Assembly: GCA_016584305.1 (NCBI GenBank)
Contig: JACEEZ010025360.1
Location: 208,501-272,500 of the forward strand
Source of the DNA: Chionoecetes opilio
Taxonomy: Eukaryota > Arthropoda > Malacostraca > Decapoda > Majidae
DNA: 64,000 bases
Direction: 5' to 3'
Shown here: positions 22,562-32,777 of the stretch, piece after piece
Position numbering within the stretch: position 1 is the stretch's first letter
Layout: each line of letters opens with the position of its first letter
The notes under the pieces: model-generated
Told to the model about the DNA's origin: nothing
Seen by the model: only the letters and a program-made list of their open reading frames with translations
Database searches by the model: none
Made by a program: the position numbers and the translations under genes

Positions 22562-24165
22562 TGCTAACCCCAAGCCCCACGGCTGTCTCCCCCAGCCCCA
22601 TGCCTGCCTCCAACCCAGCCACACGCCTGGGCTCACCCCAGCCCCACGCCTGTCTCCCCTAGCACCCACGCCTGTCTCACCCCAGCCCCACGCCTGCCTA
22701 CCCAGCCCCACGCCTGCTCACCCCAGCCCCAAGCTGTCTCACCCCAGCCCCATGCCTGCCTCACCCCAGCCCCATGGCCTGCCTCCCCAGCACCACAGCC
22801 TGCCTCCCCCCAGCCCAACGCCTGTCTCACCCCAGCCCCACGCCTTCTGTCTCACCCCAGCCACGCCTGTCTCACCCCAGCCCACGCCCTGGATCACCCC
22901 AGCCCCACGCCGGCCTCACCCCAGCCCACGCCTGTCTCACCCAAGCCACATGCCTGCCCTCCCCCCAGCCCCACGCCTGTCTCCCCCAGCCCCATGCCTG
23001 ACTCACCCAGCCCCAAGCATGCCCCACCCCAGCCCCACGGCTGTGCTCACCCACCTATGGCCCCATGCTGCCTCACCCCAAGCCACGCCTGCTAACCCAG
23101 CCCATGCCTGTCTCACCCCAGCCCCACGCCTGATCTCCCCCCAAGCCCATGGCCTGCCGACACCCCAGCCCCACGCCTTGCTTCATCCCCCCAGCCCCCA
23201 TGCCGTCTCACCCTAGCCCACGGCTTGTCCTCCCCCTGCTCACCACAGCCCAGCCTGCCTCACACCAGCCCCACGCTGCCTCACCCCAGCCCCACGCCTG
23301 CCCACCCCAGCCCACGCCTGCCTACCCAGCCCCACGCCTGCCTCACCCCCAGCCCCATGCCTGCCTCACCCCAGCCCCACGCTGCCTCACCCCAGCCCCC
23401 ACGCTGCTCCAACCCCAGCCCATGCCTGCCTCACCCCCGCCCACGCCTGCCTCACCCCAGCCCACGCTGCTCACCGCCAACGCCTGCCTCACCCCACCCT
23501 CCCCAGCCCCACGCTGCCTAACCCCAGCCCCACGCCGGCCTCACCCCAGCCCCACGCCTGCCTCACCCCAGCCACCACGGCTGTCTCACCCCAGCCCAAC
23601 GCCCTGCCTCAACCAGCCCCACGCCTGCCTCACCCCAGCCCACGACTGCCTCACCCCAGCCCCACGCCTGCGCTCAACCTCAGCCCACGCCTGCTCACCC
23701 CAGCCCACGCCTGCTCACCCAGCCCACGCCTGACTCACCCCAGCCCACCGCCTGCCTCACACCAGCCCCACGCCTGCCTCACCCCAGCCCCACGCCTGCT
23801 CACCCAGCCCCACGCCTGGCCTCACCCCAGCCCCACGCCCCTGCCTAACCCCAGCCCCACGCCTGCCGCACCCAGCCCCAGCCTGTCTCACCCCAGCCCC
23901 ATGCTGTCTCACCCCAGCCCCAACAGCCTGCCTCACCCCAGCCACACGCCTGCACACCCCAGCCCACGCATGCCTCACCCCAGCCCCACGCCTGCCTCAC
24001 CCCAGCCCCACGCCGCCTCACCCCAGCCCCACGCTGCCTCACCCAGCCCACTGATGCCTCACCCCAGCCCCCCAACTGATGCCTCACCCCAGCCACGACT
24101 GCACATCACCAGCCCCACGATGCCTCACCCCAGCCCCACGCCTGCCTAACCCCAGCACCACACAG
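22562..24165. repeat. GC-rich 20-23 bp minisatellite
   Basis: An irregular array, about 1.6 kb long, of CTCACCCCAGCCCCACGCCTG-type units with many small indels. I estimate about 70-75 copies. Because indels shift the frame constantly, open frames on either strand (proline/histidine-rich or tryptophan/glycine-rich) are artefacts. Confidence 0.95.
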
Positions 24166-24600
24166 CCGGACACACGCACCAACACACACATACACATGCA
24201 TGAATGCATGCATGCACACACACAAACGGTAAGTCATGAGTCTACGGAGTTAAATGAAATGCGGCCACAGCGTAACACAGAGTTTCTTTCGTGTAATCTA
24301 ATACTCTTATGGGTTTTTTCAGCTCAAAAGCCCCCTTCAAAATGATTCAATCGAAAGGGACCAAGCCGCTTACACATACGATTTATTTGCAATTCTTGTT
24401 AGCCTACTCTCATCCAAACATTGAAGTTACAGTTTCGGCTACCCAAAACAGACAGACAGACAGATACTGCTATAGTATATCTGATCTCTATAAGTTACTT
24501 ACTAAATCAGCAAGGCCTTATTAAACCGCGACCACTTGCAATTACTACCACAGTGAGTATAAGGACGTCAAAAGGACGTGACTACAGCTTCGTAGACTCG
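24166..24600. other. CA-rich flank and unassigned DNA
   Basis: Positions 24170-24230 hold short CA and TGCA repeats; a GACA run lies near 24450-24465. No gene recognised. Confidence 0.5.
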
Positions 24601-24602
24601 CA

Positions 24603-24854
24603 ATGGGAACACCGGAATCAACAAGACAGGAAGAGGGAAAGCGGCCGATTTTGAGCTACTATACCAACAGAAATTCTCGTGATGCTATACTTGAAAACAT
24701 GCTAGTGTTGAAAACATCGGGCGAAAGTTACAGCCAACATGTATATCAAGAAGAGTCACTTAGTGTAGGAAGAGTGGAGAAGACTACAAAGCACGGAGAA
24801 TCCAGCGAGAAAAGCCAGAGAACGTGGGACGTAAACATTCGTAAGAAACGATGA
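24603..24854 (+). other. Short open frame just upstream of the split LINE
   Basis: An 83-codon frame, charged (EEGKRPILSYY, KTTKHGESSEKS, ending NIRKKR), ends a few bases before the endonuclease-like start of the LINE at about 24940. It could be part of the LINE's 5' region or an ORF1 remnant. I recognise no domain, so this is only a positional guess. Confidence 0.25.
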
Positions 24855-24899
24855 GAACGGAAAACGTTATAAGGAGGAGTGGTATGGGGACAGTTGGAA

Positions 24900-25470
24900 G
24901 TTTGCAGGGGTTTTAGGACTAAAGGAGATTAAAGAGCTGAAAATAATATCCTGGAACATAAACGCTGTCAAAACTATATTGGAAAAAAGTGAGATAGAAA
25001 AGCTTAAGTAGAGTATGAAGTGATCGGGCTGAATGAGGTCAACACCCTCTTGCCTATGAATTTTCCGGTTATGTGACATTCAGGAGTAAGCACGTTGGGA
25101 CAGGTCATAGGGGTGGAACAGCAGTGTTAATTAAGAACTATCTAGCCAAGTGTGTCAGCAGTGTTGATACCAGTGTTGAGGACCAGTTTGGTGCAGTTTC
25201 GAAACGCACCGAGAATAGTTTTCGGCTTTATATACGTTCCTCCTAGTGATTCACAATATTACTCACACAAGTCATTCGCTGCCATCCGAGACAAGTTAAG
25301 AAACGGGTACCTGGATAAGGAGTTTGTTATTGTTGGCGATATGAACACGGTTTGGTACAACGGTGCGAGACATTCTTCCACTAATTGAGATTCCAAACAG
25401 TGACATGTACTCTCACCCTAATTTTGATTGATGTTAATATTGCAAATGATAATGCACATATTTTGTCTAA
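24900..25470 (+). pseudogene. LINE endonuclease remnant
   Basis: The first block reads LKIISWNINAVK (about 24940), matching the Asn block of APE-type endonucleases. A later frame reads VFGFIYVPPSDSQYYSH and FVIVGDMNTVWYNG (about 25215-25365), matching the GDxN block. Stops between them break the domain. Confidence 0.65.
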
Positions 25471-25537
25471 ATATGTATAGAACAGAAATTATTCGTTGTC
25501 AATAACTTGAAAACTGTAGTTAACTATTATCCCAGGA

Positions 25538-27007
25538 ATGAAAACATTCCGGAAAAAAGGTGTGTGGGTATCAGAGCTAGACCTTTGTGCAGCGTCACCA
25601 GATCTTTTAAACTGTATCAGTAATTTCAGAGTCCTGTCAGATGAGCACCTCCCATCCGATCATGCATCTGTGTCCTTTAACATCTCAATTCAGGAAAGTA
25701 GTATGGAGTGTGTCCTTAGAAGGGCATCTGTTCTAGGAGATCACGTAGCGTGTCACAGCGGGTTTTCTCAGAAACCCGGGTTCAGAAAACCAATTAGGTT
25801 TGAGCGAATAGACACAATGAAGGTGTCCGAAACGTTACAACAATTAAGTGTACCCGAGACTAATGAAGATGTGAACCTTCTCAGTAATAGTGTCACGAAC
25901 GCTCTGTGTGAATGTATTGAAAAATGTCAGATAAAGAAAAGTGAGATAGAAAATAGTGGTGATAGTTTAACAAGGTGGGAAAGACTCTTAAATGACAGGA
26001 ATGATGCCAGTGTGTGGAAAGCCATTGATTGGGGAGGAAATTATTCCAGAAATGAAGCCGAGCATGCAGAGAAACCATCAGACGAGGAATTCAAAAACCA
26101 TTTCGAGCGTATACTGAACCCACAAGGCGGTACTGATGTCCTTGACCGAAGCGACCACCCAACAGAAGTTACGATTCCCCTTTTGGATGACACTATTACG
26201 ATTGAAGAAATACATTGTCAGTTAAGGAAAATGAAACCTGACAAGTCGTGTGGCCCAGACGGGATTTGTCCTGGCATCTTGTCATTCCTACCTGTCCAAT
26301 GGTATTTAGTACTTGCTACTTTGTTTAATAATGTCTTCTCCATTTGTGTATACCCATCCTCTTGGGCCAGAGTAAAACTATGTACTATTTTTAAGAAAGG
26401 TGACAAGAATAATACAAATAACTATAGAGGTATCAGCATTATTAATTGTATTACAAAGCTGTATGACATGATTTTGTACGAAAGGTTAAGTCAGTGGTTT
26501 ATCCCATATAGAGAGCAGGCTGGGGCACAAAGGAAACGGGGCTGTCTCGAACACATAGTAACGCTTCGTCTCCTCACAGACACGGCTCGGCGAAGGAGAC
26601 GTACTTTATTTGTGACTTTTGTAGACTTTACTAAGGCTTATGATTTAGTGAACAGAGGAAAGCTATTTCAGGTGTTAAGAAGATTAGGGTGTGGGATGGT
26701 AATGATGGGAGCATTGATGAGTATGTATTGCTTAACTGAGAGTATTATAGGTACTGCTTTTGTCACTGCTACACTGGGTCTTAGGCAAGGTTCCCCGACT
26801 TCCTGTCTACTCTTTATTGTCTACATTAATGACCTGATTAAATCACTAAAAGAAAATAGCCCAAATGACGGATTTCTGGAATGGTTACACAGTCTGGTAT
26901 TAATGGACGATACTGTATTATCAGCTACCACCCGGGACACCATGTTAACCAAAGTAAAGTTATTGGAAGAATATTGTAACCAATATAATATGATAATTAA
27001 CTCTTGA
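25538..27007 (+). CDS. LINE reverse transcriptase, long uninterrupted frame
   Basis: A 489-codon frame. It starts just after the expected endonuclease (LPSDHASVSF near residue 46 is the SDH block) and runs through a linker into a full RT: SCGPDGICPGILSFLP, then NNYRGISIINCITKLYDMI, then LFVTFVDFTKAYDLVNR (first Asp block), LRQGSPTSCLLFIVYIND, and finally LVLMDDTVLSATT in the position of the usual F/YADD box. The MDDT form keeps both aspartates and may be normal in this clade. The first Met is arbitrary, and the frame stops early (N-S-stop) before the thumb region, which continues in other frames. It is therefore a fragment of ORF2, not an intact element. Confidence 0.75.
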   Translation: MKTFRKKGVWVSELDLCAASPDLLNCISNFRVLSDEHLPSDHASVSFNISIQESSMECVLRRASVLGDHVACHSGFSQKPGFRKPIRFERIDTMKVSETLQQLSVPETNEDVNLLSNSVTNALCECIEKCQIKKSEIENSGDSLTRWERLLNDRNDASVWKAIDWGGNYSRNEAEHAEKPSDEEFKNHFERILNPQGGTDVLDRSDHPTEVTIPLLDDTITIEEIHCQLRKMKPDKSCGPDGICPGILSFLPVQWYLVLATLFNNVFSICVYPSSWARVKLCTIFKKGDKNNTNNYRGISIINCITKLYDMILYERLSQWFIPYREQAGAQRKRGCLEHIVTLRLLTDTARRRRRTLFVTFVDFTKAYDLVNRGKLFQVLRRLGCGMVMMGALMSMYCLTESIIGTAFVTATLGLRQGSPTSCLLFIVYINDLIKSLKENSPNDGFLEWLHSLVLMDDTVLSATTRDTMLTKVKLLEEYCNQYNMIINS

Positions 27008-27009
27008 CA

Positions 27010-27573
27010 AAACTAAATTTTTTGTTATAAATGACACCGCGGCAGACCGACAACCGCTGCACGTGGGAACTCTGTGGTGATCGATTACTGCCAACAATAT
27101 ACTTACCTGGGTTCAGTGTTTACCAGCGACGGGTCGGTGTCTTTGGCCGTCAAGTTACACGCGAAAGCTAAAATTGGTCATGTTTTAAAGTATGTTTCCT
27201 CGTAAATAAAAACAACGACATCCCTTTCATGGTGAAGCGGCGGGTGCTTGACGCGGCTCTAATCTCAGCTCTATCATACGGTTGTGAGTCGTGGCTGAAC
27301 GCGGATCTAAAACCAATCACCAAACTGTACAACTGGGTAATCAAACAAATGCTGGGTGTGCGTAAGAACACCGCTAGTGATATTTGCTACGCCGAGGCAG
27401 GCTACCCGTCGCTCCCCGATCTAATAAGGTATAAACAACACAAATTCTTTTACAATATGTGGAGGGAACGTAATGGTATGAGTGATGGTCCACTACAATT
27501 TTCAATCGTTACTGCAATACAGAGCAACAGCCTGGTGGGAAAATTAGTCAATTAATTCATAGACAGAGAAGTA
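27010..27573 (+). pseudogene. LINE RT thumb/C-terminal part, interrupted
   Basis: After a shift the frame reads NIYLGSVFTSDGSVS near 27100, then from 27229 KRRVLDAALISALSYGCESW, KPITKLYNWVIKQMLGVRK, AGYPSLPDLIRYKQHKFFY. These follow the RT in this LINE family. At 27572 the sequence is broken by the TA-flanked pogo-like element. The continuation is at 29821. Confidence 0.75.
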
Positions 27574-28114
27574 GGGGAGAGCGGGGCACGTTGCATCAAA
27601 TTATACATTTTACGCCATAAAAAAAAAATCCGTTCATCTTATGAAAATTTGATATGCTGACACGAATATATAGATGACCTATGCTTTAATTTCTTATGAA
27701 ATATTATTTAAAAATCAGATTTGTAATACCTTTAATTTGAATTTAAACATGAACAAACAAGTGTTGCAGCCTTCCCCGCTGCCGGGGCAAGTTGCACCAA
27801 CATGCGGCAAGTTGAATCCAATACAAATGAATCCTATATATGAGTTTATTTCAACAAAACAACAAATAAACAGATATCCTCATATTAATAAAATTCACAA
27901 TAATGTGGAATACACTTTGTTATTACAAAATAAGGACTAGAAAAAAATCAAATAATAAAACGAAAACACTTTCAGGTGAATAAAACTTATAAACACATGA
28001 AAACCTTAGAATAAGACTAAACCCTTTGTTTCTTTGTACCACCATTAGCTATAACTATTTGAATTAACACATCCTTTGTACTGTAATTATAATACTAGTG
28101 ATTATAAATTTAAT

Positions 28115-28842
28115 TTATTCTAAATCTGATTTGCAGTTGTGGCAGGTGCAGAATAAACTTTGTTCATTTGACAAACAATCTAGATGGGACCATCCTCTGC
28201 ACTGGCTACATTGTATCCATTTCTCACGAGGCCTAGCTGCTGTTAGAATAAGGTTCCATACATACCAAACAGTAACTGTCTTCGTCTTCTGAGCTTGACG
28301 AGTCACGACTTTTAGTAGACGTGCTAGTTGGATTTTTTTTTGCGAAATGCAGCTTCCTTTTTTTGATACTTTTATTTTCGTTTACATTACTAATTGTCTT
28401 TCTTTTGATGCTTGCGGCCTCCAGTGCGGCCTTTTCTGGACGCACCGGCGGTTAATATGGCACTCTTACGCTTTTTTCGTCCCGAACTGCTAGTTTGTCC
28501 AGGAGCTGCTTTAGGGTGGGGCAAAAATTTTTCAGGCAGCAGTGAAGATTGTTTGACTTCAGAAATTACAGGTGAACATCCAGCAGTTGAACAACATCCA
28601 GCTTCTGAATGAAGAGAAACATCCAGCGGTTGAACAACATTTGATGTTGAAGGTAGTGGTTCGACAATGGTAGAAGTGGATGGCAGTGTGACGGGCTGAC
28701 CTCTTTCAGCTGACGTCAGAGCTCCAACTTGTTTTGTGCCCTTGGCCGCTACTACGGCACGAGGTTTTTGAACGGTAGTAACTCCGCTTTCATCTACATT
28801 CCATACATCTTGAGGTTCAAATTTATGTTTATCCATTAACAT
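28115..28842 (-). pseudogene. Pogo-like transposase, deleted DDE core plus C-terminal PHD finger
   Basis: The frame starts with FEPQDVWNVDESGVTTVQKP, the first Asp block of the DDE_1 superfamily (normally NxDETG). It passes GALTSAERGQPVT, then jumps to a Ser/Thr/Pro-rich linker (LPSTSTIVEPLPS), so the rest of the catalytic core is missing. A basic tail (SGRKKRKSA; KKRKLHFAKKN) follows in shifted frames. The end reads CLVCMEPYSNS, then EKWIQCSQCRGWSHLDC and FCTCHNC, a PHD/RING-like C4HC3 finger. The lost second Asp and third acidic residue make it inactive. PHD-tailed pogo proteins are known in arthropods. Confidence 0.8.
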
Positions 28843-29354
28843 GACAGTTTTTCAAAGAAGAATGAATTTACATTATGTTCGTTAAAACTTGTTGCTGGTG
28901 CCAGACTAGTTGCTTCGGGTTGCCCAATGGATAGCTTTTGCCCATGTCGCTGCATGAAACTTGTGAACCAGTCTTTTCCTGCACATTTGTCATTAGTCCA
29001 ATTATCAGGCATTTTTATTTTTGCTTCATTTGCACATTTATAAGCAAGCTCTCTGACTTCTTTTGGAGAGAGACCAAAATAAATTGATGCTTCTTTTTTC
29101 ACATAAGATACAAACTCTTCTTCTTGCTCAGATGAAAACACTTTCTTTGGTTTAGCATATCCTACCGTTACATTCCCAGCAACAGCAGCAGATCGTTTTT
29201 TAATATACCGTCCTAGAGTAGAATAGTGTATATCAAAAATTGCAGCAGCGTTTCTCACAGATGTGCCCGCATTCAATACCAAAAGAGCTGCATTCTCCAG
29301 TGTTTGAGGGGCCGTTGTACAGCGAGTAGTTTTTCTTTTGTATGTTCGTGCCAT
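28836..29354 (-). pseudogene. Pogo-like transposase, N-terminal DNA-binding part
   Basis: The 172-codon frame begins MARTYKRKTTR. A psq-type helix-turn-helix lies at about residues 15-55 (LLVLNAGTSVRNAAAIFDIHYST). A CENP-B/Tc5-type DNA-binding domain follows at about residues 70-150 (ELAYKCANEAKIKMPDNW, then GKDWFTSFMQRHGQKLSI, PEATSLAPATSFNEHNV). This bipartite head is diagnostic of pogo/Tigger transposases and binds the inverted ends. The frame then shifts near 28840, where MDKHKFEPQDVWNVDESG continues. Confidence 0.85.
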
Positions 29355-29820
29355 TTCTGTAAAATAATAAAATTAGTGAATTATTATTATAAAAAACAGT
29401 AAACTTTTATGTAAGGGGTAAGTTGAATCATGATTCAACTTACCCCGTAGCGAGTGCGTCAACTTGCCCCTCACAACCGACCATCCTTCAATGGCGTCCT
29501 ACTCACCGCCTAGCCGTCACATTAATACAGCTAAACTCAATATGTTCGCCAATAATACAGGACTACAAATATTTTAACCAAATAGTGTTACTATAACAGC
29601 AACATGAGATATAAGAGAAAAATAGTAAAGTAAAAAAAATTACTTACTGGGGTCGAAAATACTCAAATGAGCATAAACTGAAGAGCTCTTACCGTAGCGT
29701 CCTCACACTATGGGAGCTACCTCCATACTGACAACCCCGTACACCACTACCTTGGTTGCTAGCTACGTGTGATAACATGCGAGTTAGAGGCAATGATGCA
29801 ACCTGCCCCGCTCTCCCCTA

Positions 29821-30230
29821 CCTCATTGGGACACACTCATGATGAATGTATATGAAAAAATCGCTAGGGCCCAGTCATCGAGATTTCACACATATAAAGA
29901 CATAAATCCTATATTGGCAGTACATGCAGTGTATAAGGGGAGACACACGATGAAAAAGAACACTATCGGAGGGCATTTACACAGTTCCGGGTATCTGGCC
30001 ACAACTTGTGCATCGAGACTGGCCGGTGGAACAGGCGCGGGCGCGGACGTCTCCCGCCCGAGGAAAGACTGTGTGAGTGTGGCCAGATAGACAGAGCGTC
30101 ATTTGGCCCAGCACTGCCCCCTCTCCCAGGGTATCAGGGAGGCCTACCAATTCACTACATTGGAAGATATTTTCTCGGAAAGGTTCACGAGCCAGGTGCA
30201 GTGTAAAATAATCTATGAAATATTGGAAAT
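29821..30230 (+). pseudogene. LINE C-terminus downstream of the pogo insertion
   Basis: In pieces: SRFHTYKDINPILAVHAVY (29877 onward), then, in the next frame, CIETGRWNRRGRGRLPPEER and LCECGQID (30006-30100), a Cys motif ending this LINE family's ORF2. Frameshifts separate the pieces. They continue the reading broken at 27572. Confidence 0.75.
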
Positions 30231-30742
30231 ATATAAGTAGTGGTAATAGATGTTTGATTTAGAATTATATGTTTAAATTGTTGTCTTATCTATTCAGGAT
30301 CCTTCGCTTGTTGTTTCATGTGTTTGTAGCTGTTCTTACGTTTAGTCATTTATAGTGGTATTTTATTGTCTTTTAAAGCGATTATGCTATTTTAACTGTT
30401 AAAATTTATTTGGTGTTAAGCTAATTATTTGGTATAGGTTCTTTTTACTTTTTACTTGAAATGTTTGTATTTTATTCCCTTTTACAGGAAAATACCTTTT
30501 ATCCGGATACCCAACAACCGGAATAACCCAATAACCGGAATTTGTGGCAGGTAAGTAAATAGTATTAAAAAATAAAAAAGTAACGAAATATTTAACTTTT
30601 AATTTTGCCGCCGTAGACGTGAGCGCCACCTATCGCCACCTGTTTATTCCCGCCATAATGCGCCATGCGCTATGATAATTCAGTGTTTATCAGTCCGTGG
30701 GCAAGGTCAGTGCTACCCGACGACCGGAGTGGTATTTTGAGT

Positions 30743-31092
30743 CATCCCACATACCACCCAACACACACCCACACATACCACCCAACACACCCACCCACAC
30801 ATACCACCCGTGTATGTGTGTGTATGTGGGTGTATGTGTGTGTGTGTGTGTTGGGTGGTATGTGTGGGTGTGTGTGTTGGGTGGTATGTGTGTGTGTGTG
30901 TGTTGGGTGGTATGTGTGTGTGTGTGTGTTGGGTGGTATGTGTGTGTGTGTGTGTTGGGTGGTATGTGTGGGTGTGTGTGTTGGGTGGTATGTGTGTGTG
31001 TGTGTGTTGGGTGGTATGTGTGGGTGTGTGTGTTGGGTGGTATGTGTGTGTGTGTGTGTTGGGTGGTATGTGTGGGTGTGTGTGTTGGGTGG
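30743..31092. repeat. 26-bp GT-rich minisatellite, left block
   Basis: Units of gggtggtatgtgtgggtgtg type (26 bp). The first ~65 bp (30743-30808) carry the unit in the opposite orientation (cataccacccaacacac), so the array starts with a short inverted stretch. The array resumes at 32004 after the solo LTR. Confidence 0.9.
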
Positions 31093-31998
31093 TGTAATGG
31101 CTAGACATTTTATATGCATTCAGTCCCCATATTTGCGCTTGGCGCCAGGCTGTTGTCCCCGCTGGCGGATGCCAGTTAATGTTTTTCTGGTGGCGGGAAA
31201 GGATTCCAGTCTGTGGGAGGGGTTTTAGGCTCATAGTTGCCTCCCCACGAGTAGCAGGGTGCGCTAGCAGAGACACCCGAAGTAAATTGCATGTGGTGGC
31301 TGATAGGAATTCAGGCATGCATAATAAGAAACAGGGTATAGAAATATGTTTAGATGAGCCGAAGTGGCAACGCGCCACCAGCCGCCATCTTGGAGGATCC
31401 AGGTCGGCCTGGGTCGCTCACTCTGTTACAGTTCACGGCCACGACTACACCTCCCCCAGCCGAGGACGTCTTCTGGACCTCTCGCCACCTCCTTCCAGTT
31501 CCCCGCGTGTCTGGAGCTTGTTCCTGCTAACAGACGCAGGGCAAGTCATACCGCGAGGAGAAGGAGGGCTTGGTATTGGCAGACGCAAGCTGGGAGCAAG
31601 GAGCGAGTCGCTAGACAGGAAGTCGACCACGTGTGTGCGCGACGAGGACCACAGGCTCGAGGCTACAGGTTCTTATAATCATAATCCATAACCCCTTATA
31701 TCTATTCCCCAGCCAGATAACCAGAAGCGGTAGGCTATCATAGGCATATGTAGGGAAGATATTTAGGGCGTGATTGAGTGGATGAATCTTGTGTTGGGGG
31801 GTGCTATTTTTGTTATGTGTAGATCTTGTAAATAAACTAGATAAGGTGTTTACCAAGTGTTTATTGTTTACCCTGTATGTAGTCCTGGACTGATAGCTTC
31901 ATAGTGAGTCAAACAAAGAACCCGAAGGTGATTTAATTATTGAGAGGTAAGTGAAGTCTAAGTACTTAAAACCCCCAGTAAAAATCAAAACTTTCACA
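31093..31998. mobile_element. Solo LTR with 5-bp duplication GGTGG
   Basis: The 906-bp block begins TGTAATGG and ends CTTTCACA, the TG...CA form of an LTR. It is bounded by GGTGG on both sides (31088-31092, 31999-32003), and the minisatellite phase resumes exactly after it. AATAAA-like gtaaataaac near 31830 could be its polyadenylation signal. No internal retroelement genes remain, so it is a recombination product. The orientation and superfamily (Ty3-type or BEL-type) are undetermined. Confidence 0.75.
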
Positions 31999-32003
31999 GG
32001 TGG

Positions 32004-32262
32004 TATGTGTGGGTGTGTGTGTTGGGTGGTATGTGTGTGTGTGTGTGTTGGGTGGTATGTGTGGGTGTGTGTGTTGGGTGGTATGTGTGTGTGTGTGTGT
32101 TGGGTGGTATGTGTGGGTGTGTGTGTTGGGTGGTATGTGTGGGTGTGTGTGTTGGGTGGTATGTGTGTGTGTGTGTGTTGGGTGGTATGTGTGTGTGTGT
32201 GTGTTGGGTGGTATGTGTGGGTGTGTGTGTTGGGTGGTATGTGTGTGTGTGTGTGTGTGTCA
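32004..32262. repeat. 26-bp GT-rich minisatellite, right block
   Basis: Continuation of the array at 30743-31092, in the same orientation, about ten units. It ends in a TG run and then catacaatac, before the right inverted end of the enclosing element. Confidence 0.9.
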
Positions 32263-32402
32263 TACAATACAAACAATCATACAATATTATGTTTATTTTT
32301 AGTAAATGCATCTTTCGTATGTATACTTACCCATTAACCGGACTTTTCCATTAACCGGCTACCCGGAAGTCCGGATATATCCGGATAAAAGGTATTTTCC
32401 TG

Positions 32403-32606
32403 TATTGCGAAAGTGGGATTTGTATCTATAGACATTATTTTAGTATTATGGGTAAAGTTTTTTTTCTTTGTTTTGTTATGTTAAGTCTTCTTGTTTTACA
32501 AATTTTGTTTTTTGTGGTTAATATATGGACCACGGACCATGACAAAATAGTCGCATCGTATATTTGTATTTTTTGTGGTCAATAAATATCTAATCTAATC
32601 TAATCT
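32403..32606 (+). repeat. LINE 3' UTR end with (TAATC)n tail
   Basis: The sequence continues the 3' UTR broken at 30483. It has AATAAA within caataaatatc near 32580 and finishes with taatctaatctaatctc. A pentamer tail marks the 3' end of the LINE begun at 24855. Confidence 0.75.
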
Positions 32607-32777
32607 CTCTATACCTCTGGGCAGCAAACCAAGTTTCCTGCCTACCAGGAGGGCATCACTGGCAATCACTCCTACACGTCCTTGACCTGTATCTTACATG
32701 GGTTGACCCCGTTACCTGTAAATAACAAGACTAGAAAGGGCAACATTTTAGTACAGCAGCCTAAAAACATTCTCCTC

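Larger units (their letters stand above)
27574..29818. mobile_element. Pogo/Tigger-like transposon inserted in the LINE
   Basis: Ends are near-identical inverted repeats: GGGGAGAGCGGGGCACGTTG on the left, and the complement with a single C-to-G difference on the right. TA lies on both sides (27572-27573, 29819-29820). Sub-terminal blocks with caagttgcacc and caacttgcccc recur near both ends and could be transposase-binding repeats. It encodes a pogo-type protein on the minus strand with an internal deletion. Its position splits a LINE coding region, so it is younger than that LINE. Confidence 0.9.
30485..32402. mobile_element. Tigger-like TIR element carrying a minisatellite and a solo LTR
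   Basis: Ends CAGGAAAATACCTTTTATCC and its exact complement lie 1918 bp apart, with TA on both sides (30483-30484, 32403-32404). Second-order blocks with ccggat and aaccgg lie just inside. The form CAGG..(A)CCTTTTATCCGG resembles Tigger/pogo ends. There is no transposase, so it is non-autonomous. The interior is a 26-bp GT-rich minisatellite, split by a solo LTR at 31093-31998. Confidence 0.85.
24855..32606 (+). mobile_element. LINE split into three parts by two DNA transposons
   Basis: Part 1 (24855-27573) has endonuclease remnants and the RT. Part 2 (29819-30484) has the C-terminus and first 3' UTR. Part 3 (32403-32606) is the rest of the 3' UTR, ending in a (TAATC)n tail at about 32588-32606. 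A pogo-like element (27574-29818) and a TIR element (30485-32402), each flanked by TA, separate the parts. Removing them gives a LINE of about 3.6 kb with a single polarity. The clade is unsettled: the pentamer tail and lack of a clear ORF1 suggest an RTE-like or related LINE. Confidence 0.8.

Noticed and set aside
22752..23733. Proline-rich open frames in 22.7-23.7 kb
   Set aside because: The array has irregular indels and low complexity. No frame persists and no domain appears.
30665..31378. Cys/Val/Gly-rich or Thr/His-rich open frames
   Set aside because: Products of the GT-rich 26-bp repeat, seen on both strands and again at 31900-32340.
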